Below are positions 52,985-61,066 of a stretch of 64,000 bases of DNA, in pieces (position 1 is the first letter of the stretch; each line of letters starts with the position of its first letter). The notes beneath the pieces were generated by a model. That model saw nothing but the letters and a program-made list of their open reading frames with translations, made no database searches and had not been told where the DNA came from. The stretch is from Rhizobium sp. BK196 (GTDB taxonomy: Bacteria; Pseudomonadota; Alphaproteobacteria; Rhizobiales; Rhizobiaceae), in the NCBI RefSeq assembly GCF_014193255.1, contig NZ_JACHZB010000002.1:62001-126000 (forward strand), read 5' to 3'. The position numbers were made by a program, and so were the translations under genes.

Positions 52985-54966
52985 TGACGACGCGCCGATC
53001 CTTTCTGGGCGGAGCGTCTAGTCTGGCGTTCTCAAACCTCTTCTCCCCGGCAAAAGCCGCCGATCCCAAGCAGACCGGAGTAGACACCATGCATCCCGAC
53101 CTGATCCTCCACAACGGGCGCGTCACCACGCTCGACCGCACCAATCCGAACGCTACCGCGATCGCCATCAAGGACGGCTTGTTTCTGGAAGTCGGCACCG
53201 ATGCCGAGATCATGGCGCTCGCCGGATCGAATACGAAGACCGTCGACCTTAAGGGCAAGCGCGTTCTGCCGGGCTTGATCGACAACCACACCCACGTCGT
53301 GCGCGGCGGGCTGAACTACAACATGGAACTGCGCTGGGATGGTGTCCGCTCGCTGGCCGACGCGATGGACATGCTCAAGCGCCAGGTGGCGATCACCCCG
53401 GCACCGCAATGGGTCCGTGTCGTTGGCGGCTTCACCGAACACCAGTTCGTCGAGAAGCGCCTGCCGACGATCGAGGAGATCAATGCGGTCGCACCCGACA
53501 CGCCCGTCTTCCTCCTGCACCTCTACGACCGCGCGCTCCTCAATGGGGCGGCGCTGCGGGCGGTCGGCTACACGCGCGATACGCCCAACCCGCCCGGCGG
53601 CGAGATCACACGTGACGCCAACGGCAATCCAACCGGCTTGCTGCTCGCCAAGCCCAACGCGGGCATCTTGTACTCGACGCTCGCAAAGGGGCCGAAGCTG
53701 CCCCTTGACTATCAGGTCAACTCGACACGCCACTTCATGCGCGAACTCAACCGCCTCGGCGTGACGGGCGTGATCGACGCGGGCGGTGGTTACCAGAACT
53801 ACCCGGACGACTACGAGGTCATCCAAAAGCTGTCCGATGAGAACCAGATGACGGTGCGTCTGGCCTACAACCTCTTCACCCAGAAGCCCAAAGAAGAGAA
53901 GCAGGACTTCCTAAACTGGACGCAGTCTGTGAAATACAAACAGGGTAACGACTATTTCCGCCACAACGGCGCTGGCGAAATGCTGGTCTTCTCGGCGGCT
54001 GATTTCGAGGATTTCCGGCAGCCGCGTCCGGAGATGGCGCCGGAGATGGAAGGCGAACTTGAGGAGGTTGTTCGAGTCCTTGCGGAAAACCGCTGGCCCT
54101 GGCGCATGCACGCCACGTACGACGAAACCATCTCACGCTCGCTCGACGTCTTCGAGAAGGTCAACAAGGACATCCCGCTCGAAGGTTTGAACTGGTTCTT
54201 CGACCATGCGGAGACGATCTCCGACCGGTCCATCGACCGGATAGCAGCCCTTGGAGGCGGGATCGCGACCCAGCATCGCATGGCCTATCAGGGCGAATAC
54301 TTCGTCGAGCGTTACGGCCATGGCGTGGCAGAGGCGACGCCACCGATCAGAAAGATGCTTGATAAGGGCGTGCATGTCTCGGCGGGCACCGACGCCACCC
54401 GCGTCGCCTCCTACAATCCATGGGTATCGCTCTCCTGGATGGTGACCGGAAAGACGGTCGGCGGCATGCAGCTCTATCCCCGCGTCAACTGCCTTGATCG
54501 CGAGACGGCGCTTCGCATGTGGACGGAAAAGGTCACATGGTTCTCCAACGAGGAGGGCAAGAAGGGCCGCATCGAGAAGGGCCAGTTTGCCGACCTCGTC
54601 GTGCCGGACAAGGACTTCTTCTCCTGCGCCGAGGACGAGATCTCCTTCCTCGTCTCCGAACTGACCATGGTGGGCGGCAAGATCGTCTACGGCGCGGGCG
54701 AGTTCAAGGCCCTCGACGAAAACGATATCCCGCCAGCGATGCCCGACTGGTCGCCGGTGCGCAAGTTCGGGGGATACGCCGCCTGGGGCGAGCCGGAAGG
54801 TGCCGGAGCGCGATCGTTGCGACGTACGGCGATCTCCACATGTGGCTGCGCCAGCGACTGCGGCGTGCATGGTCACGACCATGCCGGTGCCTGGACGTCG
54901 AAGCTTCCTATCGCGGACCTCAAGGGCTTCTTCGGCGCTCTTGGATGCTCCTGCTGGGCAGTCTGA
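52984..54966 (+). CDS. Tat-exported YtcJ-type amidohydrolase with cysteine-rich tail
   Basis: This 660-residue amidohydrolase superfamily protein begins with a twin-arginine signal (MTTRRSFLGGASSLAFSNLF), so it is probably periplasmic. The metal-site motif is DNHTHVV (about residue 100), and the second half has further His/Asp residues (SAGTDATRVASYNPW). The last 45 residues carry TCGCASDCGVHGHDHAG and end GALGCSCWAV, a Cys/His-rich tail outside the amidohydrolase fold. Substrate unknown; relatives act on amides or N-substituted compounds. A strong terminator follows. Confidence 0.85.
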   Translation: MTTRRSFLGGASSLAFSNLFSPAKAADPKQTGVDTMHPDLILHNGRVTTLDRTNPNATAIAIKDGLFLEVGTDAEIMALAGSNTKTVDLKGKRVLPGLIDNHTHVVRGGLNYNMELRWDGVRSLADAMDMLKRQVAITPAPQWVRVVGGFTEHQFVEKRLPTIEEINAVAPDTPVFLLHLYDRALLNGAALRAVGYTRDTPNPPGGEITRDANGNPTGLLLAKPNAGILYSTLAKGPKLPLDYQVNSTRHFMRELNRLGVTGVIDAGGGYQNYPDDYEVIQKLSDENQMTVRLAYNLFTQKPKEEKQDFLNWTQSVKYKQGNDYFRHNGAGEMLVFSAADFEDFRQPRPEMAPEMEGELEEVVRVLAENRWPWRMHATYDETISRSLDVFEKVNKDIPLEGLNWFFDHAETISDRSIDRIAALGGGIATQHRMAYQGEYFVERYGHGVAEATPPIRKMLDKGVHVSAGTDATRVASYNPWVSLSWMVTGKTVGGMQLYPRVNCLDRETALRMWTEKVTWFSNEEGKKGRIEKGQFADLVVPDKDFFSCAEDEISFLVSELTMVGGKIVYGAGEFKALDENDIPPAMPDWSPVRKFGGYAAWGEPEGAGARSLRRTAISTCGCASDCGVHGHDHAGAWTSKLPIADLKGFFGALGCSCWAV

Positions 54967-54990
54967 CGCGATCTCATAATGAGTAAACCG

Positions 54991-55020
54991 AACGGGCAGC
55001 CGCTGCAACGGCTGCCCGTT
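54991..55020 (+). terminator. rho-independent terminator after the amidohydrolase
   Basis: AACGGGCAGCCG-CTGCAA-CGGCTGCCCGTT is a perfect 12-bp stem with a 6-base loop, followed by TCCGTTTCCG. Confidence 0.8.
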
Positions 55021-55064
55021 TCCGTTTCCGCCATCTGCAGATAATTGCGATTGCTGCAATTAAA

Positions 55065-55084
55065 TGGAAACTATTGATGCAATT
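55065..55084 (+). promoter_or_regulatory. shared 20-bp island motif, copy 4 (upstream of doxX-mfs)
   Basis: TGGAAACTATTGATGCAATT matches copy 2 at 14 of 20 positions with the same spacing of GGA/CGA and GCAATT. It lies 86 bases before the DoxX ATG. A second GCAATT occurs at 55056-55061. Confidence 0.4.
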
Positions 55085-55170
55085 GTTAGAGCGGGTGGTT
55101 CTGACAATATCGCTCCATCAGACGAACACCAATGCCGCTCGAACCGACGGCTAAGACTGCAGGAGCAACG

Positions 55171-55608
55171 ATGACCATCAACTCACATCCGAAAACACGC
55201 GGGCTTCTCGCCGACATCGCATCGGCACCTGCCATGCGGAGGGCGGCCCTCCTCGCGCTCTGCGCCGCCTATATCCAGGGGCCTCTCACTAAGATCGCCG
55301 ACTTCGAAGGTGCGCTCGCGGAGATGGATCATTTTGGTCTGCACCCCGCAGCCTTCTTTGCGGTGGCCGTCATCGTCTTCGAACTGACGGCCTCCCTGAC
55401 GGTCGTCTCGGGCTTCCTGCGCTGGGCGGGGGCTCTTGCGCTTGCGGGCTTTACCGTCCTCGCCACCTTCATCGCGCTGCGCTTCTGGGAGATGGCGCCT
55501 GGCATGGAGCGCATGATGGCGACTAACGCCTTCTTCGAACATCTCGGTCTCGCAGGCGCGTTCGTTTTCGTCGCCGCATACGACCTCACGAAGGGAGCAG
55601 GCAAATGA
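55171..55608 (+). CDS. DoxX family membrane protein
   Basis: This 145-residue DoxX/quinol-oxidase-subunit-like protein has four transmembrane helices (about 20-38, 62-80, 85-105, 118-138). DoxX proteins often accompany redox or electrophile-stress genes. AGGAG lies 6 bases before the ATG at 55171; an earlier in-frame ATG at 55132 lacks one. Its stop overlaps the start of the MFS gene (ATGA). Confidence 0.82.
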   Translation: MTINSHPKTRGLLADIASAPAMRRAALLALCAAYIQGPLTKIADFEGALAEMDHFGLHPAAFFAVAVIVFELTASLTVVSGFLRWAGALALAGFTVLATFIALRFWEMAPGMERMMATNAFFEHLGLAGAFVFVAAYDLTKGAGK

Positions 55609-57203
55609 GCACCGCCAAGTCGTCCGGGGGCACCTTCGCGCCTCTTGCACAGCCCGTCTTTGCGGTTCTATGGGCCGCAACCGTTCTGGGTAATACCGGA
55701 AGCTTCATGCGCGACGTCGCTAGCTCTTGGCTGATGACGGATCTCTCCGCGTCGCCGGCCGCGGTAGCGATGGTTCAGGCGGCGGGGACTTTGCCGATCT
55801 TCCTACTCGCCATTCCCGCAGGCGTCCTCACCGATATCCTCGACCGCCGTAAGTTCCTGATCGCCGTCCAGGTTCTGCTGGCATCGGTGAGCATCTCGCT
55901 GATGGTTCTGTCCCAGACCGGTATGCTCTCGGTCAGCGCACTGGTCGGCCTGACCTTCCTCGGCGGCATCGGGGCCGCGCTGATGGGGCCGACCTGGCAG
56001 GCTATTGTGCCGGAGCTGGTGAAGCGCGAGGACGTCAAAAGCGCAGTCGCGCTCAACTCGCTCGGCATCAACATTGCCCGCTCCATCGGCCCTGCGGCCG
56101 GAGGGCTGCTTCTTGCTGCCTTCGGCGCCGGTCTAACCTATGGTGCGGACGTCGCCAGCTACATCGTGGTCATCGCCGCTCTTCTCTGGTGGCCGCGCGT
56201 CAAGAACCCCAGTGACGCGCTTCAGGAAAACTTCTTTGGCGCATTCCGTGCAGGCCTTCGATACACCCGCTCCAGCAGACCGCTACACGTCGTCCTTCTG
56301 CGCGCCACGATCTTCTTCGCCTTTGCCAGCGCAGTCTGGGCGCTCTTGCCGCTCGTAGCGCGGCAACTGCTGGGTGGTGACGCCAGCTTCTACGGCATCC
56401 TGCTTGGCGCAGTCGGCGTTGGCGCGATCGGCGGGGCCTTGGTGATGCCGAAGCTGCGCGAACGCCTGAACTCCGACGGCCTGCTTCTCGGCGCCGCTGT
56501 CGTAACCGCTTGGGTCATGGGAATTCTTGCGCTTGCGCCGCCAAAGATCGTCGCGGTCGTCGTGCTCCTATTTCTCGGCGCCGCGTGGATCACTGCCCTC
56601 ACTACTCTGAACGGCACTGCCCAGTCCGTTCTGCCCAACTGGGTACGGGGTCGCGGTCTCGCCGTCTACCTGACGGTCTTCAACGGCGCCATGACGGCCG
56701 GCAGCCTCGGCTGGGGCGCCGTCGGCGAGACCGTCGGCATCCAGTCCACACTGCTCATTGGCGCGGCAGGTCTACTTGTCGCGGGCTTCGTCATGTCCCG
56801 CGTGAAACTACCGGCAGGCGAAGCCGATCTGGTGCCTTCGAACCACTGGCCGGAGCCTCTAGTGGCCGAACCCGTCGCCCATGACCGCGGCCCGGTTCTG
56901 ATCCTGATCGAATACAAGGTCGAGAAGCATCACCGCAGCGCATTCCTGCACGCCCTCGACCAGCTCTCTCAGGAGCGTCGTCGCGACGGCGCCTATGGCT
57001 GGGGCGTCACCGAGGACTCGGCCGACCCGGAGAAGATCGTCGAGTGGTTCATGGTGGAATCCTGGGCCGAGCATCTCCGCCAGCACAAGCGGGTGTCAAA
57101 CGCCGACGCCGATCTCCAAGGCAGGGTTCTCGCCTATCATGCCGGAGCGGACAAGCCTGTCGTCCGCCACTTCCTGACGATCGATCGTCCAGGTGCGGCC
57201 TAA
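55605..57203 (+). CDS. MFS exporter with C-terminal ABM-like domain
   Basis: This 532-residue protein has a 12-helix major facilitator of the EntS/MFS_3 type (about 15-405; motif LTDILDRRKFLI after helix 2). It is fused to a soluble C-terminal domain (about 430-525, VLILIEYKVEKHHRSAFLHA) that resembles antibiotic-biosynthesis-monooxygenase/quinol-monooxygenase folds. The fusion is known in this family. Export of a small aromatic or quinone-like compound would fit the neighbourhood, but is inference. It is coupled to the doxX gene. Confidence 0.87.
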   Translation: MSTAKSSGGTFAPLAQPVFAVLWAATVLGNTGSFMRDVASSWLMTDLSASPAAVAMVQAAGTLPIFLLAIPAGVLTDILDRRKFLIAVQVLLASVSISLMVLSQTGMLSVSALVGLTFLGGIGAALMGPTWQAIVPELVKREDVKSAVALNSLGINIARSIGPAAGGLLLAAFGAGLTYGADVASYIVVIAALLWWPRVKNPSDALQENFFGAFRAGLRYTRSSRPLHVVLLRATIFFAFASAVWALLPLVARQLLGGDASFYGILLGAVGVGAIGGALVMPKLRERLNSDGLLLGAAVVTAWVMGILALAPPKIVAVVVLLFLGAAWITALTTLNGTAQSVLPNWVRGRGLAVYLTVFNGAMTAGSLGWGAVGETVGIQSTLLIGAAGLLVAGFVMSRVKLPAGEADLVPSNHWPEPLVAEPVAHDRGPVLILIEYKVEKHHRSAFLHALDQLSQERRRDGAYGWGVTEDSADPEKIVEWFMVESWAEHLRQHKRVSNADADLQGRVLAYHAGADKPVVRHFLTIDRPGAA

Positions 57204-57222
57204 CGAATTCATAAAGGCGCAG

Positions 57223-57253
57223 GGCGGCTTCGGCCGCCTGTCGCTTGAGCGAC
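57223..57253 (+). terminator. double hairpin after the MFS gene
   Basis: GGCGGC-TTCG-GCCGCC (57223-57238, UUCG tetraloop) is followed directly by GTCGC-TTGA-GCGAC (57240-57253). No T-tract follows. Confidence 0.5.
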
Positions 57254-57352
57254 GGGCCTGAAACGATAATGCATTGCGGGATCTAAGGCTCATCTACGCA
57301 GAGGCGACATCGCGTTAGCAGCATTAACAAAGAGAATGATCAATCCCGCCGG

Positions 57353-57577
57353 CTATGTGTTCTTTCGCCGTTTGACCTTCTGGCGAGGTGCTGCAAAGCA
57401 TGCAAACAAACCGGCGATATGGCCTCCGCTGATGGTGTGGCGGGACATTTTCTTGCTGCCAGGTGAAAGAGCCGTCACCAGCCATGTTGACTTGCTTAAT
57501 TCCAACGAGACGAAAATTGCGCCAAGATCGACGAGAGTAGTGGTCTGCGCTCGAGATTGATCTGCTGTCATCGGCAT
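57353..57577 (-). pseudogene. IS110-family transposase fragment (N-terminal)
   Basis: This open stretch of 74 codons contains LGAIFVSLELSKSTWLVTAL and SRHTISGGHIAGLFACFA, the N-terminal part of a rhizobial IS110-type (DEDD) transposase. The usual length is about 400 residues. The similarity stops near 57370 and no downstream domain is found. Ends of the element could not be identified. Confidence 0.5.
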
Positions 57578-58154
57578 GGTTGGCCTCCAGAGAGTTTTCT
57601 AGCGACCTCACTCTGCCACCGTGCAGGCCGCTACTCACCCCTGATGGGATCTCAAGGCGAAGGCGACGACCATTGTCAGTCGCCAAACCGACCAGATCAG
57701 GTAGCTAACTTGCTGGCCATGGTCTGCTCGGCTGCAACTCCGTCATGAAATGAAATTGCTGCGGTTATAGACATGCACAAAGCCCAATTCGCTAGATTGG
57801 TGTTCGAGATATTAGCCTTGTCGGTCGACGGCACCTCGGTTTCGAGAGGTCGGCATGGTCGTTTACCGCCGCGCCAGGCTACAGATCCGAAGCACATTGC
57901 ACCCATCCCCAGGGGCGTGCCAACCGGACGATCTTCCAAAGTTCCCAAAAATCTGCGAAGAGACATGGGCATCTATCATCCCAGTCCAGTGCGCGGCGCA
58001 ACCCCCAGACACGATGTCTCCTCTCGCCATTATCGAGAACCGCGCGCTGCGGCGATGAACCTGTGGGCGCAAATACCTCGGGCATGAACCGTCGAGGCGC
58101 AATCAGGCTAAGATTGTCCTGTGAGCGTTAAGTTTACGATGGCCGCAAGGTCTA
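57578..58154. other. decayed intergenic segment, no recognised gene
   Basis: About 0.6 kb between the transposase fragment and the sugar-acid operon. Short frames occur on both strands (for example 57697-57972 minus and 57773-58087 plus), without recognisable domains or ribosome-binding sites. It probably represents decayed mobile or coding DNA. Confidence 0.35.
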
Positions 58155-59294
58155 TCAAGGATATGCAGTCGCACCATCGGGTTTGCGGGTGATCTTCCGC
58201 TCCCAGTGGATGTAGTCCTCGGTCTGCAGCGCCTTCTCATCGATCTCCAGACCCCAACCGGGGCGGTCCGGGCGTAGCTCCATATGACCATCGACGGGCA
58301 TGTAGGGATCAGCTGCCCAGGGAGCGTGGACGTGCGGCTTGAACTCCAGCACCTTGAAGTTTGGCTGGGCCGCGCAAAAGTGGATGTTCACCGCCGTTGC
58401 AAGCGGACCCATCGGGTTATGCGGCGCGACCGTCACATAGTGCGCCTCGGCGATGGCTGCGATGCGTCGCATTTCGCTGACGCCGCCGACCACGCATATA
58501 TCGGGCTGGATAATGTCGGCGCCGCGGGCAGACAGCAGCGACAGGAATTCGAAACGCGAATAAAGCGATTCACCGGTTGCCAGGGGAACCGTGACCTTCA
58601 ACTTCAACTCCGCCCATGCCGGGATGTGTTCCGGCCGGATCGGCTCCTCGTAGAACAGCGGATCGTTGGCCGCGATGGCCGCGGCAAGCTGCACGGCTTG
58701 ATAGGGTTCGAAGATCTTCGCATGCGCGTCAAACGCATAGTCAAAATGCGATGGCGTGATCTCGCGGATCTTGCCGAACCAGTCACCGGTCTCCTTGACA
58801 AGTTCGCCCCAGCGGCCGGCATGCAGATCGCGGCGATAGGGGCTGAGCTTGAAGGCGGTATAGCCGTACTTCTCGTTCAGCTCGAGGGACTGGTCGCGCG
58901 CGGCTTCCGGGTCCGGCGCGGTGTATACGCCGCAATAGACCTTGACGCGATCGCGCACATTGCCGCCGAGCAGCATGTAAACAGGAAGCCCGGCGGCCTT
59001 GCCGGCGATATCCCAGAGGGCGTGATCGATTGCCGAAATCGCCGCGAGGCCGAGCGCGCCCGGAGGAAAGCGGCATTGCTGATTGAGTTTTAGTACGAGG
59101 AACTCTACACGTCGCGGATCCTCTCCCTCAACCTGATGAAAGAGGTAGTCGAGAAGCGGTGGGAGCGCCCAGTCCGGGCCGTGGTTGTAGCACTCGCCCC
59201 AGCCGGAAATGCCTTCGCTGGTTTCGATTTTAAGAAGCAGGCGAGGGCGATCGTCCACGCGCTGCATGTAGGTCTTGAAGCCTGTGATGTGCAT
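58155..59294 (-). CDS. enolase-superfamily sugar-acid dehydratase (mandelate racemase/DgoD-like)
   Basis: This 379-residue protein has the N-terminal capping domain (about 1-110) and the barrel domain of the mandelate racemase group. Metal ligands are placed by FDAHAKIFEP, FYEEPIRPEHIPA and ATGESLYSRFEF; later motifs are IIQPDICVVGGVSEM and VAPHNPMGPLATAVN. The His in DAHAK and the APHNP segment resemble galactonate/mannonate dehydratases, so dehydration of an aldonic or related sugar acid is likely. The exact substrate cannot be read. It is last in a three-gene operon with an aldolase-like gene and GntR. Confidence 0.83.
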   Translation of the reverse strand: MHITGFKTYMQRVDDRPRLLLKIETSEGISGWGECYNHGPDWALPPLLDYLFHQVEGEDPRRVEFLVLKLNQQCRFPPGALGLAAISAIDHALWDIAGKAAGLPVYMLLGGNVRDRVKVYCGVYTAPDPEAARDQSLELNEKYGYTAFKLSPYRRDLHAGRWGELVKETGDWFGKIREITPSHFDYAFDAHAKIFEPYQAVQLAAAIAANDPLFYEEPIRPEHIPAWAELKLKVTVPLATGESLYSRFEFLSLLSARGADIIQPDICVVGGVSEMRRIAAIAEAHYVTVAPHNPMGPLATAVNIHFCAAQPNFKVLEFKPHVHAPWAADPYMPVDGHMELRPDRPGWGLEIDEKALQTEDYIHWERKITRKPDGATAYP

Positions 59295-59304
59295 GGGATT
59301 TTCC

Positions 59305-60225
59305 TTAGGCCGTGCGGCCTTTTTTGACGACATTGTCAATGATGACGCGTAGATCTGCGCGTTCGGCTTCGGTCAGGCTCTCGACGCCGGGGACGCGCAC
59401 GGGCCCGACATCGGTTCCAAGCATACCGAGCGCTTCCTTTACGACGGTGACGTTAGCACCGTTGAGATACTTTGTGCGCAATGCCTCGAAGCCAGCAATG
59501 TCGTCGATGAGCGCGCGTGCGGCGGCGTAGTCGCCCTTTTCCAGCGCCTGGTGGATTGCATGCGAGCGTTCCGGGAAGACGTTGACGAGGCCGGAGGTGA
59601 AGCCGCGGGCGCCCATGGCGTAGAAAGCCGGGGCCCAACCTTCGGCGAGACCGCAGACCCAGATTGCCGGCGCATCCGTAGTCGCGCGGATCACTTCGGC
59701 GAGCAGCATCAGATTTCCGGACGCAAACTTGATGCCGGCGATATTCGGATGCAGCGCCAGCTTGCGGAAGTCGGCGATGGAGAAAGTATCGCTGCGCACA
59801 TAGGCGATGACGGGAACGGTGCTGGAGTCAGCAAGTTCGAGGAAGTAGCGGGCCTGGTAGCTTGGGCCGGCAAAGGGATCCATCGGGTGATGTCCCATGA
59901 TCGCATCGGCACCTTCGGCGATGGCATCGCGGGCGAGCGCCTTGGCTTCGGTCAGCGAACGACCAACGGCGGCGCTGACCAGCGACTGGCCGGCGGCGGC
60001 CTTGATTGTCGCGGCGTGGACCGCGCGCACTTCATCCATCGTCAGGGTGAAGAATTCGCCGGTGTTGCCGGCCGCCATCAGATTGTGGACACGTGCATCG
60101 GCGAGGCGGGTAATCAGCGCCGAGAGCTTGACGATGTCGACGCTGCCATCCGCTTTGTAGGGGGTTACGGGCACGCCCGATATGCCCGTCAGTGCCCTGC
60201 GGATCTTTTCCATTGCCTCGGTCAC
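59305..60225 (-). CDS. DapA-family aldolase/dehydratase
   Basis: This 306-residue protein is of the dihydrodipicolinate synthase/N-acetylneuraminate lyase family. It shows GVPVTPYKADGSVD, the substrate loop AAGNTGEFFTLT, Tyr in VIAYVRSD and the Schiff-base Lys in IAGIKFASGN. Next to a sugar-acid dehydratase it probably cleaves or dehydrates a 2-keto-3-deoxy sugar acid rather than making lysine precursors. It lies 10 bases before the dehydratase gene and 1 base after the regulator stop, so the three are one operon. Confidence 0.85.
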   Translation of the reverse strand: MTEAMEKIRRALTGISGVPVTPYKADGSVDIVKLSALITRLADARVHNLMAAGNTGEFFTLTMDEVRAVHAATIKAAAGQSLVSAAVGRSLTEAKALARDAIAEGADAIMGHHPMDPFAGPSYQARYFLELADSSTVPVIAYVRSDTFSIADFRKLALHPNIAGIKFASGNLMLLAEVIRATTDAPAIWVCGLAEGWAPAFYAMGARGFTSGLVNVFPERSHAIHQALEKGDYAAARALIDDIAGFEALRTKYLNGANVTVVKEALGMLGTDVGPVRVPGVESLTEAERADLRVIIDNVVKKGRTA

Positions 60226-60226
60226 G

Positions 60227-60937
60227 TCAGATGTCCTCCTTCTTCTTGAACACGATGTTGAGGTAGGTTTCGCCGGAACGCACGACGTGGTCCCGCATCA
60301 CGCGTTCGGCCTTGTCGCTGTCGTTGGATATGATGGCGGCGGCGATCGCGGCATGTTCGGCCAACGCCTTGCCGCGCTCGAGTGGATCGGAATGGATGAC
60401 GCGGCGTATGCTGGCGTCGTAGAACTGCTGCCGTTCAATCATGCGCGAGAGATACTGGCACCGAGAGGCGATATGGATATGCTCGTGAAACGTCTCGTTG
60501 AGCGAAATCAGGTCGTCGGCGATGCCGTCTTCGGTCGCCTTGCGCATCAGGGCGACGATATCTTCCAGCTTGCCGGCTTCAGACCTATCGATGCGCTTGG
60601 CGGCAAGGTGGGCGATCATCGATTCCAAGGCAGCGCGCGCCAGGATCATCTCCTCGGCCCAGCCCGCATTGAAACGGATCAGCACGCCACGGCGTGGTAG
60701 CGTCTCGACCAGTCCCTCGGTCTCAAGTTGACGCAGGGCTTCCTTGATCGGCGTGGTGCTGACGCCAAGCTGCTCGGCGAGCTGGCGTTCGTTGACGCGC
60801 TCGTCCGGCGCGAAGCGGCCGGAGAGAATCGCTGTCCGTAGCGTCTTGTGCACATGGTCGCGCAACGTCGTCAAAAAACGCGGGTCGATCTTCTCGATGC
60901 GATCTGCGCCAGGCTCTGCCGATGCCTCTTTTTGCAT
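60227..60937 (-). CDS. GntR family regulator (FCD type) of the sugar-acid operon
   Basis: This 236-residue FadR-subgroup regulator has a winged helix (VNERQLAEQLGVSTTPIKEA, about 48-67) and an FCD domain with the metal-binding Asp/His residues (NETFHEHIHIAS, LAEHAAIAAAI). It is the first gene of the leftward operon and is divergent from the ABC transporter operon with 129 bases between. It likely controls both. The start at 60937 avoids a longer frame that runs through the promoter region. Confidence 0.85.
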   Translation of the reverse strand: MQKEASAEPGADRIEKIDPRFLTTLRDHVHKTLRTAILSGRFAPDERVNERQLAEQLGVSTTPIKEALRQLETEGLVETLPRRGVLIRFNAGWAEEMILARAALESMIAHLAAKRIDRSEAGKLEDIVALMRKATEDGIADDLISLNETFHEHIHIASRCQYLSRMIERQQFYDASIRRVIHSDPLERGKALAEHAAIAAAIISNDSDKAERVMRDHVVRSGETYLNIVFKKKEDI

Positions 60938-61066
60938 GTCCCGAAAATTCTCCCGTTGACGACAAAATCGTTTTGTGAGATCTGATATACCAGATTTCAG
61001 ATCGATGTCGATATGGAAAATTTGCGCTCGGGGCGAGGTCCGGCGCATCAGGGAGGAGATAGGACG

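Noticed and set aside
57697..57972. 91-codon leftward frame in the decayed segment
   Set aside because: No recognisable motif, no ribosome-binding site, unusual composition; not reported as a gene.
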